Positions 1 through 11,728 of a stretch of 64,000 bases of DNA are shown one piece after another (within the stretch, counting starts at the first letter, position 1; each line of letters opens with the position of its first letter). The stretch comes from Chrysomallon squamiferum (Eukaryota; Mollusca; Gastropoda; Neomphalida; Peltospiridae). Made by a program: the position numbers and the translations under genes. The stretch lies in contig CM022670.1 in NCBI GenBank assembly GCA_012295275.1, positions 33,796,938-33,860,937 on the forward strand, given 5' to 3'. Under the pieces are notes generated by a model. That model searched no databases and was not told the origin of the DNA. It worked only from the letters and a program-made list of their open reading frames with translations.

Positions 1-214
1 TAATTATATTTATTATTATTCATTTTCACCAGCCTATCTATCTGTTTCAATCAAACATTTCTTAAGGCCAGCATTTTTGTGCTTGCACATTAAACTGTAT
101 GTGTCACCTAAATGTCTCAATATGAAGATAAAAATGCATGGCCTTTTATCACACATGAATGATCATGACTAAGCATAAACACAGTTATGTCTTTGGGGTT
201 ATTACAAGTATAAA

Positions 215-216
<2 letters not shown>

Positions 217-246
<30 letters not shown>
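217..246. repeat. Poly-T run
   Basis: A pure run of about 30 T. It could be the poly-A tail of a retroposed sequence inserted on the minus strand or plain slippage; no target-site duplication is obvious. Confidence 0.8.
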
Positions 247-249
<3 letters not shown>

Positions 250-697
250 GTTCCAAACAATGTGTTTTCACATACAATTCCAACGATGCAGAAAATCCAA
301 TCAAACAAAATCAATTAACCTAATTTTATCATTGTCTTGCTCTATTAGTCTGTATCAGACATTAAATATTCAACGTGCACAAGACTTTACATGTTATTAA
401 TGTGAGTCAAGAGGAAAACTGCACAGTCATGATGAATAGATGAATAATCTTGGTAATGATTGGATGATATAATAAGTCAATAAAAAACAGCACTGCCACA
501 TTTAATCAGGAAAAGAAGGTTCTTTAAACATCCTAGTGCTTTATTATTATTTTTTCCTCCTACTTGAATGATAAAGTACTGGCTTCAGTACAAAAAATTT
601 ATGAGAGCTTTCATCTTACAACATTCATGCAATAACTTAATTTGTCATATTCAGGAAGTGGTCACTTAGTAAACATTCATTTTAATATTTATTACAA

Positions 698-754
698 TTT
701 ATTTTATTTTTATTTTTATTTTTATTTTTATTTTTATTTTTATTTTTATTTTTA

Positions 755-787
<33 letters not shown>
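698..787. repeat. (ATTTTT)n then (ATT)n microsatellite
   Basis: Repeated ATTTTT units run directly into an ATT trinucleotide array. The compound structure suggests slippage expansion from one AT-rich seed. Confidence 0.9.
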
Positions 788-790
<3 letters not shown>

Positions 791-1049
791 CAAAAAAGAA
801 AGATGATAAGGCTAGAAAGGAGTTATAGTTGAAGGAAAAATATGAAGAATTTTAAATAAAAAGGAAATAAAAAAAGGGATGATTTTATGGGTTGGTCAAA
901 GAACAATGAAACTTAATGGCCTAGGGCCAAGGTTAGTTATCTTATTATTATAATAAATATATATACAGATTACATTAAAGTATTATAAATTCATTATATA
1001 TACAATTATTAATAAATTATGTGTGAGCAGCAAGTAGCTGACTTCATAA

Positions 1050-1050
<1 letters not shown>

Positions 1051-1100
<50 letters not shown>
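1051..1100. repeat. (TTA)n microsatellite
   Basis: An uninterrupted TTA trinucleotide array of about 16 units. TTA arrays recur through the window (for example near 5138, 16347, 16725, 53917, 57780 and 58719). Confidence 0.9.
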
Positions 1101-1102
<2 letters not shown>

Positions 1103-1557
1103 CTTAATTTCCATTTCATAAAATGGAATAGAGTACATAATTACACATTTTAACAATGTTTATCATCTATATCTTAAATAAAACTGTGGAATCTATAAAA
1201 GCAGCAAATGGAGAAACTTTGTTTTAATAATTTCAATGGATTTAAAAAACAAATTATTTCAATTTTATTTACTAACTTGTCCAAGGATGAAAAGACACCC
1301 ATGCATGATATATGTAATACGCAGACACAGTCACGTATTGCCAGTATACTATTCAAAACAATATACTTCACACAATAAAAAAATGGGTGTATCTATCATT
1401 AAAGTATCAGTGAATTTCACCTTTAGTGTCTCTCCCATTTATAACAGCAATGTGATATGATCTCAAAAACCAAGCTTGCCAAACGGCAATGTTATATTAA
1501 ATTCCTTTCTTTCATTCTTTCATACTTGCCAAGACTTGATTATGTGGTTAAAATATA

Positions 1558-1912
1558 TGTGTCTGCCTCTTAACTTTATTGATATACCAGTTTGGATGTC
1601 AAATTTATTAATAAGCCTGTCCATCCATTATTTATTAATATGCCAGACTGTCAGTTTTGTTAAAATACTATTAACTTTATCAAAATATCAGTTTATTAAT
1701 TTTATCAAAAATATCAGTCATTCTGTCAACTTTATTAATGTACCAGTCTGTCTGTAACTCTATTTAAATACTGGACTATCTCTTAACTATTAAAATAATA
1801 GTCTGTCTGTATTATTAAAATACCAGTCTATCTTTCACATGCATCAATAAATCAGTCTGTGTGTTAACTTTATTAAAATAATAGTCTACCAATGTCAGCT
1901 TCATTATAATAC
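1558..1912. repeat. Degenerate tandem repeat, about 30-40 bp unit
   Basis: A unit resembling TACCAGTCTGTCTGT followed by AACTTTATTAAAA recurs about ten times with substitutions and small indels. It opens frames over some of its length, but the frames only reflect the repeat and match no protein family I recognise. Confidence 0.65.
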
Positions 1913-2163
1913 CAAGGCAACATTTTTCGCTCTCTATTGGGTTTTTTAAAGTTCTGTAAACACAGTCTATTTTAAATGCAATACAGTAACATTATAATAA
2001 TAATAATCTGCTGCAGTCATTTAGAAGTTGTCAGTAATTAGAATAAATGAAAAAATCTATTTTGTGATGTTAAAATATGAACTACATTTCCTGTTATCAG
2101 CAAGGTATCTTTTATGTGTGTTTTTGCAAAGAGATGAAAGCACACATCATAAAATCTGAAACT

Positions 2164-2240
2164 GGATATAGCCCAGTGGGTGAGCAATGATCCTGTTAGT
2201 TATGGTCTTTTTCCCTGACTGTTCCGATGTCATGAAGGTG
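2164..2240 (+). mobile_element. Possible tRNA-derived SINE head (degenerate)
   Basis: TAGCCCAGTGGG near 2169 resembles a pol III A box and GTTCCGATGTC near 2219 resembles a B box. The spacing of about 50 bp is close to that of tRNA-derived SINE heads. The match is imperfect, no tail or flanking duplication is clear, and it could be chance. Confidence 0.25.
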
Positions 2241-4772
2241 AAGTTTCTTTACATCATAATTCTTACAAAAAAGTACTGATACAAATACCACTTTTAAAAT
2301 ATACACTTTTACAAAAGATTTTGGACAGAATTAAAAAGGTTTTGAAATAATTTTGTAAAATTGATAAATTCACACACATAAACACATGCATGCACATTCA
2401 AATTTACTAAAAATGTAACTATTTACATGTACTTAGCTTAAAAATTATAATTTTATTTCAGTAACAAATAAGAAAAATAATCACTAGCAGCATTATTCAT
2501 TACAGTGTGACAAAAATATTTGATGTCTCTTGCTTATTATCATATTACCTTCTTTGTTCCTTTCCTCAAAAGTTTATTTACCACACCTAACAAATTAATA
2601 TTTTAACTGGGTTTTTTTAAAAGTGCTGTATATATGTCATAAATGAATTATTTATTTCTTCTGCCCAGTATTTTATGACCAGTGATACAAAAGTATGTCA
2701 GTCTTATGTGGTACAAAAAAATCAAATACAAACAAAAATGTTTTGTGTTTTGTTATTCTATCTTCATTCAACATAGTGTGATGTTCACTGATTCTTTAAT
2801 ATTTTAAATATTAATGATTATTACTTTTTTTCTTCTATTTTATCAGTTTTGTTTCACTGATTTTTCTCTGGCTCTTATATTTAAATATGTTAAAGTAAAT
2901 ATTTTGTTTTACAGTATTTACAGTGGAAAAAGAAATAATAAAAAAGACAAAACTATTGAAAAATTTAAATACTTATTCAGACATACATCACTTTATCTGA
3001 ACTGAATAGGGCACCCGACAAAAGGCAAAATTCAAAACATCTGATGATAAAGGTCACAAAAGATCAAGTCATATGAAAAACTAAATATTAACAAGAGAGG
3101 GGGGTGTACAATTTAGATTTCAGAAGATAAAATACTTTTCTTTTATAGAAACCCACTTTCTTCTAATTGACATTAAAACTTGCAACAGAAAAGAGTCTAA
3201 GATTTTAAAAAAATTATCATTCCCATATCATGATATGAAATCACCCGATATGAATCATGCATGAATGACTAATGTGCTGAGCAAGGAAACAGAAAGTACA
3301 AAGTTTTTGTTCACCAAGAAAGATGCTTTTACTATCAAACAACAATCTGTATTTTAAAAAAAGATGACACAAACATTAGTGAAAATTTTGTTAAGAAATT
3401 CATAATGAACTGCTAAAGGCATAATTTTGCTATCCATACTCTGACACTATCAGATTTCAGCAACAAATATAATGTTGCAAAAAACTGTTTCCTGCGAATG
3501 CAGCATAGAGTGGAAAGTTTCCCATTAATCTTTTCTGAACTGCATTAAAAAATGAGCAAATGTTCATAAATTATCTCATCTAAACATATATAAATATTCA
3601 AAGAAGACGAACAGTTACATAATTTATATAAATTGGTCAAATACATTAACATTATAGAAATATTTTTTACAAAGCAGTGATTAATAAGCATGTGTCACCA
3701 GCAGAATAATCTCAGTATTTATCATATCAAAGTACATTTGAAATGGGAAACACTGATAGTGCAGTATTCATGATGAATGAAAAATTATCAGAGAAAACAC
3801 TAGTTAGTAATGAACATATTTTTCTACATCAACAATGACTCTTCAAAAATTACATAAGAGATAAAAATATTTTTACAATGTTTTTAAAGAGACATTCTAA
3901 ATATGGATGGAAAAATTAATATTATATTCTACAGTTTGAATAACAGAAATCTAATGTTGTTGTTAGTGTCTGGAGAAGAATAAAAATATTTAAGTTTTAA
4001 TATATGCATGTAGGTAGGTAGATATATGTAAATAGTAAAATTATATAAAATATACCTGAACTATAATATCAAAAGCTTTTTTTATGTAAGACAATTATGC
4101 ATTTAAAAGTTGTTGTTTTTTCAATGGTCATTAATTTAAAATATAATGCAACAGTTCAGTAAAGTTTACTAATTAAAGCTTCAAAAGAATTTTTTTTTCA
4201 AAAGTATGAATCACATTAATCTATTGCATGTAAATACTGTTAGTGCAGAAAAGTGACAAAGATTAAATAATTAAAGCTTTCCTCATGTAAACCATAACAA
4301 TACTTATTTATGTTACAAAATGCATAATTTTTTTATTTTTTTATTATTAAAATGTTCTCTATTGTGTTTGTTTTTTTGTTTTTGTTTTTATTCTGTACTA
4401 ATATATTCATATTCAAATCCATATATACATAATACAATATCCATTCCAGTATATTTACTAGCTAAAGCAGATTTCAAATTTGATCTTATTTTTCAGAAGG
4501 ACAACTGAAACCCACCCCTGAAACAGCCTGCAGATAAAGTGACATCTTTGTTAAGAAGTCACAAAACATTCAACATTGCAGTCAGTATTAAAATGGATGA
4601 TCTAATTACAACTGAGTGTGCATGATAATATACTAACAAATTATCAGACTAATTTGGGGTTGTTGTTTTTTTTTATGTTAATTTTAAACAGTGAAGACAA
4701 GTGTTAATTTTAAGTTCCTTTTTGTTTATATTTTTTTTTTTTTGGGGAGGTTTCATTAATTTTATATCTTTA

Positions 4773-4887
4773 TACACCCACACAGACCCACAACATATAC
4801 ATACACACTCACACACACAGACATACATATACATACACACTCACAACACATACATACATAGACATACACATATACATACATACATAT
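4773..4887. repeat. CA/CATA-rich microsatellite
   Basis: Interspersed CA and CATA units over about 115 bp. The long open frames read through it on both strands are products of the repeat. Confidence 0.85.
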
Positions 4888-5132
4888 TCCTATTGTGTTT
4901 AGTAAGTGTAAACATTTAGACAATAATTTAGCAACTTTAAATTTGAACAGCAGTCTGGAAAAGAAGTCTTGGTTGACAATTACAATAAACATTTACAGTC
5001 AGCATAAAATAATATCTCTTTAATTCTATAAAATATGAATATACAATTACAGTAAATTTGATTTTCCATATTCCATAATTGTTAATCAAATAAGATGTAT
5101 GAAATACTTGCAGTGTTAATCATCGAAAGTAA

Positions 5133-5163
<31 letters not shown>

Positions 5164-5640
5164 AAATTTATTTCTACATTAACATAAAAAAGATGTAGTG
5201 TTCCGACTGTCGTCGATATGAACAATCGTAACAGTTTAAAATAAAAAAGCTCATAGAAATTTCTGGCGACTCAGTCTGAACAGAACAGTGAATCTTCACT
5301 ACTGGAATTAAGTAATAAGTGCTACGTTTATCTTCATAGTTAATTAAATGATCATTTTTCAAAACATGTTAATGAAATATACATATATTGTTTACACTTG
5401 TTACATTTAATTTTTGATGAGAAAATTATCAACAATAAAAATAAGTGACAATGACTGAATGAATCATTGAATGAGATTATGAGTGATGAATGAATACTTC
5501 AGAATTGGTGTTACTGTTAGTATATTCAGAATATAAATTAATACATGTTCAGTTTGATTGTTAAAAAAGATATATTTCTAAAATCTATTTAAAATATGTA
5601 TAATTCATATAAACTAAATCAGATTTAACATTCATATGTA

Positions 5641-5829
5641 CTTACCCTGACATTTACGAACTTACAGGAACAGGAAGTAAGTGTCCCTATAAATAAACGA
5701 GACACGCATTTTTTTTTTTCTTCTGTTAGACTGGTGCTATAACTAACAATTTGAAAAGCATTGTCTTATTCTATAAGCGAAATACATATCATTGAGAACC
5801 AGTTTCTTTGCGAAAATAAACGTATAATT
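5641..5829 (+). promoter_or_regulatory. Putative DPH5 promoter and 5' leader
   Basis: This lies just upstream of the DPH5 start codon. An ETS-like ACAGGAAGT lies near 5669 and a TATA-like TATAAATA at 5688-5695, followed by a pyrimidine-rich leader. CpGs are locally commoner than in surrounding DNA. TATA-like strings are cheap in DNA this AT-rich, so only the location and the ETS-like core carry weight. No transcript start is directly visible. Confidence 0.4.
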
Positions 5830-8800
5830 ATGTTTTATTTAGTGGGTTTAGGGCTTGGTGATGTTAAAGATATAACAGTTCAGGGATTAGAAATCGTTAA
5901 AAAATCAAAACGAGTATATTTAGAAGCGTACACATCAGTCTTGCCAGGCGGACAGGTAGCTTTGGTAAGGTTTCATCACTGCAACTTGAAAGAATAATCG
6001 GGTTGCATGTGTGTTTTTAATCAATTATACTGAATTAATGGTGCTAATAAAATGATTAGTAATACTAATAGTAATGCATAATAATAATATTGTGACTGTT
6101 TATACCAGAATAAATATGCATGTTATTATTAATATGTATGTATCATTTGTATGTGTATCACTATATCATTATTATGATTATATCATATATGTATGTATAT
6201 ATCATTATATGTCACTATGTATGTATGTATATTTAATTCCTATTATTTTTGTTTTATATATAGTAATTACTAAATTGTAATATTTAATTACATAATTTGT
6301 AAATTTTATTTATTATTAAAACATATTTGATTTTTGTTTGTTTGCTGTATATAATTTTTACATTATAACATGCTTATTATTTACACTATCACTTCACCTA
6401 TATTTGTACATATGTGCATATATTTATTTCATTAATTATTAATGCTCAGTTGATACAGTTGTAATTATTGTTTCTCTCTTTCTGTTGTTTTATTTGTGTT
6501 TTTTGTGTTAAAAGTTTACAAAGAAAAAACAAAGTATAATCAATAAATGTTAAAATTTATGTTGTCCATTTAATAATTTGAAACTTTGGTAATAATTATA
6601 CAAAATATTGGGGATAGTTTATTCAAATATATTGATTGAATTATTAATACTTTTTTTTATTGTTTTTATGTTATTGTTTTTGTTTTGGTTTTGTTTTGTT
6701 TTTTTAAATCATCCTCTAAGAAAAACTTTATGTCAAATCAAAATATATTGATTGGTTTGATGTTTCAGCTTTAGATGTAGAAGAATAAGAGAATGCATTT
6801 TTATGTGTATGCATACAAACATGCTGGTATCATTTACCTATTACAAATCTAAAATCTTGATTTAACAGGAAGAATTTTATGGTCGGAAGGTAATAGCAGC
6901 TGACAGAGATACAGTAGAACAGCAGTCTGGTAATATTTAAATTGAATTTTTGTGATTCTCTAGAGTTTGGTTTCACTTGACTGTTCTGTAATACGTTAAA
7001 CATTAAACATACAGCAAAAATTGTCATTAGACATTTGATTCCTGATCCTACAGAAGTAAACAGTGGGTGGAAGGTTTGAGTTAGAAGAAATGGAATTAAA
7101 CCTTGACTGATATCGTTATAATAGCTAGTAAATATTTATTGTTTTAGAAATTTAGAGCAAATAATAAACAGATATGATATACCAAGTAAATATGTATATT
7201 TAAAATGCCCTCCTGCATTCAAACTAGGTTTTCAGAATAGGGTATCTACCAGCATTGGAATGGACATAGTTTTTATAATGAAATTATTTGTAGCTGTCAG
7301 TATGTGGTTTACTGCAGGTGTGTCCATCCTGGATCCAGATTTAACATTGGTTCATGTAATTCGTGAAAACATTTATTTAAACTGTGGTGTATGTATATGA
7401 ATGTGTGTGTAGAATTGAACATTTAACAATGAATGATAAAGATGACATTTGTGCTAGTCATTAATTGATAAGCACTATTGGGAACATACAATGTATCCTG
7501 TTCTGACAGTTGTTTTTATTTGTTGTTTTAGATGAACTGTTAACAGGGGCTGATGTTGAAGATGTCACACTACTCGTTGTTGGAGATCCACTTGGGTACA
7601 CATTTCGATGCTGTAAATTCTTTGAAATATTACACCTTGTTCAAATAGTTTTAATAGAGAAAGTGAATTTAAAAAAATATATATTTTTATGATTTATGTA
7701 CTACCACCATTTTTTATTTATATCCTCTGTGATAGATTTATCTGACATTATATTTAGTATAAGTTGTAAATAAATCAGTAAACCAGTCCAACTGAAACTT
7801 GTATCAGCCAGATATAACTCATTAACTGGAATGGAATTTAATAAATTGTTTCTCAGTATTGTCATAATTTCAGTATTTTTCAGTTTGCAATTTAAAATAT
7901 GGAATATAAAAATAATGCCTGTTTATATGTAATTCTGAATAACTGATGAAATGTAATTCTAAAATGTTTTGTTTAATTAAAGTGCAACCACACATACAGA
8001 CCTAATTTTGAGGGCAGTGGAAAGAAATATTCCATATCGAGTAGTACACAATGCCTCCATAATGAATGCTATTGGTTGCTGTGGACTGCAGGTAAATTAA
8101 CAAAAGTTATTTTTTTCAAGAACTTATATTTTTAGTATTTTAATTATTACCTAAAATCACTGAAACTACAAGGTTTTTAAAAACAAATGAGAAAAAATGA
8201 AGTTAACAGCAAGATTATTGTACAAATACAGTAAAGTTTCATTTGCATGTTACTGAATGAACAGTTTTATTGAAGCCTTGAATAGAAACACTCAAATGGA
8301 GAAAATAATATTTTCATCTACAGAAGGGAGTGGAAACTTAATTTTATTTTTATTGAATTTCAGACAACAATCAGTTACGTTATTTTTGATGTATAAATTA
8401 CATAATGTACATATTATTAAAATTAAATTGTCTTTCTTAACCAAATTAGGCTGAATACCACTGTTTTCAAGATGAAACAAGTATCATTAAAAAGAAACAA
8501 AGATTAACAAAAACAGGATGGATCTGTTTTTTCTACATCAAGATAGTGTTTTCATTACTATAATAAGGTACAAAAACAAAATAAAAAATTTAATTCCTGA
8601 TCATTATTTCATATTTAATTGAAGCTTTACACATTTGGAGAGACTGTGTCGATAGTGTTTTGGACTGATACCTGGCGACCTCACAGTTTCTTTGACAAGA
8701 TTGCTGCAAATAAAGAAAGAGGACTGCACACACTCTGTTTACTGGGTACCATTTTATCACTTGTATATATTTCTTACTTTGATTCAGCCTTTAAAATTAC

Positions 8801-10576
8801 CTAGATTTACTTCTAATTATATATAAAATACAATAGTCAGTGTAAGCAGTCACAACAACCAAATCATGCAAACCTTTTTAGCTAATTAGATCAATAATTA
8901 CTATTTTTTTTTTTTTTTTTTTTTATTGATATAGATATGTATAAAATATTCATGCATTTCTTTGATAATGAAATCCTGAGAGCTTTTAATGTTCCAAATA
9001 ATGTTTTGTTTGTTTTACTGTTTGTAAATGCTGCTTTTTATCAAATTATTTATGTACCATTTCATTATTAAATCTCATGATCAGTATGTGGCGGGGAATG
9101 AGAATTAAAAATTAAAGCTCAGAATACATTTGAAAAATAAATAAAAATTGTCCTTTTCAATTATTAAATAGACCCATAAATTATTATTATTATTATTATT
9201 ATTTTTTTTTTTTGATATTTCATTATTTTTTGATTTGCTAAACATATTATTATTATTATTACATTATTTATTTTATTAAACTAATAATTTGTTTGTTTTT
9301 CAGATATTAAAATGAAAGAACAGACTATTGAAAACCTGATGAAGTAGGTTTTCTAGATATTATCTTAGATTAGTTCTTTTCAAAACATTATTTAGACAAA
9401 AGTTACACCAGCAGTGGAGAATATGTTTTGCAATGCAAAAAATCTTTGCTTTTCTTATTATTTTTCTCAGTAAATTAATCTATTATTAACTATAAAGGTA
9501 ACTGTAAATCTACTGGTTGATCTGTATTTGTGTGCTGCATATATGTTAACTGTTTGTAACTAATTTAAAACAATTTGTTTAGAATATAAAAACTATTTTT
9601 GATTTCTCACAGATAGATCAAATCATGTTTTACTTTCCTTTAATTATTTTATTTTTCTCTTTATTTTAGAGGTCGACCAATTTATGAGCCACCTAGATTT
9701 ATGATGGCCAGTCAGGCAGCAGAACAGATAATTGAAATTATTGAAAAGAAGAGAGAAGAAAGTGAGAACTATGGTATGTTTTTCTTATTTTAACTTTTGA
9801 GGAGTGAACTCTAGTTCCAGGAATTTGTTGCTTTAGATACAATTGATCACAAAATCAGGCAATCCTGGTGAACCCATTGGACTGTTTTCCATTTAGGCCA
9901 GTGTTGCACAACTGTTTTTTTTCTTAAATCATATGTTTTCCTACTGGAATGGTACATTTGAAAGATCCCTTGTGGTAACAGATCAGTGAAATAGCAAGTT
10001 TCCTCATTACAAAAGAAAAATGTTACTGGTTGAGGATTCCTTATCTGAAATGCTTTGGAACAGTAGTGGTTCAGGTTTGAGAATGTTTGACTCACATCTG
10101 ATGTAGATAGCCTACAAGTATTTTTGTATAATGTTTTTAATAATTTTGTGCATGGAATAAAGTTAGTATATTCTAAGCCATAGAAAAACTGCTGCTCAAA
10201 TTAAAGTTCAGATTTCAAAGCTTAAGTTGAGGGATCCTCAACCTGTACTGGTCAGCAGACACAAACCATAATATTTAAATGTGTTGTGATGTCAGGATAT
10301 TTAAAACATTTCATGCAAGTGTTATTGTTAAATATTTTTTAATGAACCTTTTTTCTCTCCCCAGTTTTATCAGAAGACTCAGTCTGTGTTGGACTAGCTC
10401 GTGTTGGTTTAGAAAGTCAGAAAATTGTTGCTGCTACACTGAAGCAGATGACCTCAATTGACCTGGGTGGTCCACTTCATTCATTAATAATTCCAGGAAA
10501 TTTACATCCATTAGAAAAGGACATGCTTAGACTTTTTGCTTTGGATGACAATGTTCGGAATCAGCTGAAAAGCTAG
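5830..10576 (+). CDS. DPH5: Diphthine methyl ester synthase, 8 exons, 281 aa
   Basis: DPH5 is the cytosolic S-adenosylmethionine-dependent tetrapyrrole-type methyltransferase that methylates the modified histidine of elongation factor 2 during diphthamide synthesis. Coding exons are 5830-5964, 6869-6929, 7532-7595, 7983-8091, 8625-8745, 9304-9343, 9670-9773 and 10365-10576. All introns are GT-AG and the total is 846 nt with stop. The protein opens [11 protein letters not shown] (the glycine-rich start of the family). It has VVGDPLG at residues 81-87, then [14 protein letters not shown], and then the diagnostic [15 protein letters not shown]. Length is close to the roughly 285 aa of animal orthologues. 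The start is the only ATG that gives the family N-terminus. It lies convergent to NADK2, and intron 7 holds a short DNA-transposon copy. Confidence 0.97.
10024..10247. mobile_element. Short DNA transposon (MITE), pogo/Tigger-like ends
   Basis: This sits in DPH5 intron 7. The left end is CTGGTTGAGGATTCCTTATC and the right end, on the minus strand, is CAGGTTGAGGATCCCTCAAC, flanked by TA. At about 224 bp it is too small to encode a transposase. The interior TTTTTAATAATTTTGTGCAT is shared with the copy at 14719-14997. Assignment to a pogo/Tigger-type family rests on remembered terminal sequences and is an inference. Confidence 0.7.
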
Positions 10577-10587
10577 CACATAATCTT

Positions 10588-10593
10588 AATAAA
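10588..10593 (+). promoter_or_regulatory. DPH5 polyadenylation signal
   Basis: AATAAA begins 12 nt after the DPH5 stop codon. The hexamer is frequent by chance here, but its position suits a short 3' UTR ending before the convergent NADK2 gene. Confidence 0.45.
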
Positions 10594-11728
10594 ATGTCAA
10601 AATGTTCTTCTTTTTTTAATTCACAAGACATCTTTGTAGTTTTAATAGTGGTAACAGTAATAAGAAAATATGCAAAAAAGATAAGACCAGCTCTCGTTTC
10701 ACATAAAGAAAACCTTTTTCTTTTCTTTAAAAAAAAATAACAACTGTCAGCACATTTAGTAGTTTTAATGGTAAAACAATATAAACAAAATAATTAGACT
10801 TTAACTGAAAAGAAGCCAGCACATAAAACATTTGGCTTACTGTAACACTGTTACGGTTTTACTTTTATTATTATAAAAATCTGAGTGGAAATGAATTTCA
10901 AGCAGCTAAATTAAGCAAATATGCAGTGCCTAAAATCTAAGAAAATACAACAGAAAAACAATATATATTAAAACTGATTTTATATTACAATCCTCAATAT
11001 TGTAGAGATTCATCAAAGTCATTATAAATAGCATTTGGGATTCACACACACAAACAAATTCACAGATTTGATCAATCACAATTATTTTCATATAACAAAA
11101 TGTTTATTAAACATGGGAGGACAAATATTTAAGAAAAAAAAAATGTTTACTGCAATCTGAAATTAAAATCCACACCAATATTTCACTAAAAAGTTTTGTA
11201 AAATGAGAATTCAGAGGTATTTGTCATGGGTCATGCAACAAACAACATTTCAAAATAAAATTATCTTAACATTTTAACAATGATTTGCTTTGTTTTCACA
11301 ACAACAACTTGTGTAATGTTTCCTTTGAAGTAGCAAAATAATTATTTGGTGAGATGAGCCAGTTAAAGCTGTTTTCCAAAAAGAAATGTAAAGAAACATC
11401 TGATGGAATGTTTTACCATGCCTAAAATTTATCTGCAGCTGTCTTTAAAGTCCATGATTAGTTGTTAGATAATTGTTAAGTATTTAACTGCAACTGTATT
11501 AATAAAGCACATTGTTAATATGATGCTCTAGAAAGTTAAAATTAACCAAAATATTAAAATAACTTGTTATATATGAAGTAGTTATTAATGAGTCAACATC
11601 TGTTTTCACACCACACACTCACAGGGATGTACATTATTTGACTGACTATTATAGTACGTGACCAAAATCAACGTCACTTGCGTAATTTTCACACCTATGT
11701 TCACAACTGCATCCATCTTGACAAAATT

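Larger units (their letters stand above)
1..5640. other. Repeat-rich non-genic stretch
   Basis: No conserved protein-like exon is visible on either strand. The stretch is AT-rich with many homopolymer and trinucleotide runs; the open frames present are short and either low in complexity or unlike any family I know. It could hold the untranslated end of a gene to the left, but nothing in the sequence proves that. Individual repeats with a clear structure are listed separately. Confidence 0.6.

Noticed and set aside
4701-4992. Overlapping frames on both strands through CA repeats
   Set aside because: The translations are His/Thr- or Val/Cys/Tyr-rich products of a CA/CATA microsatellite.
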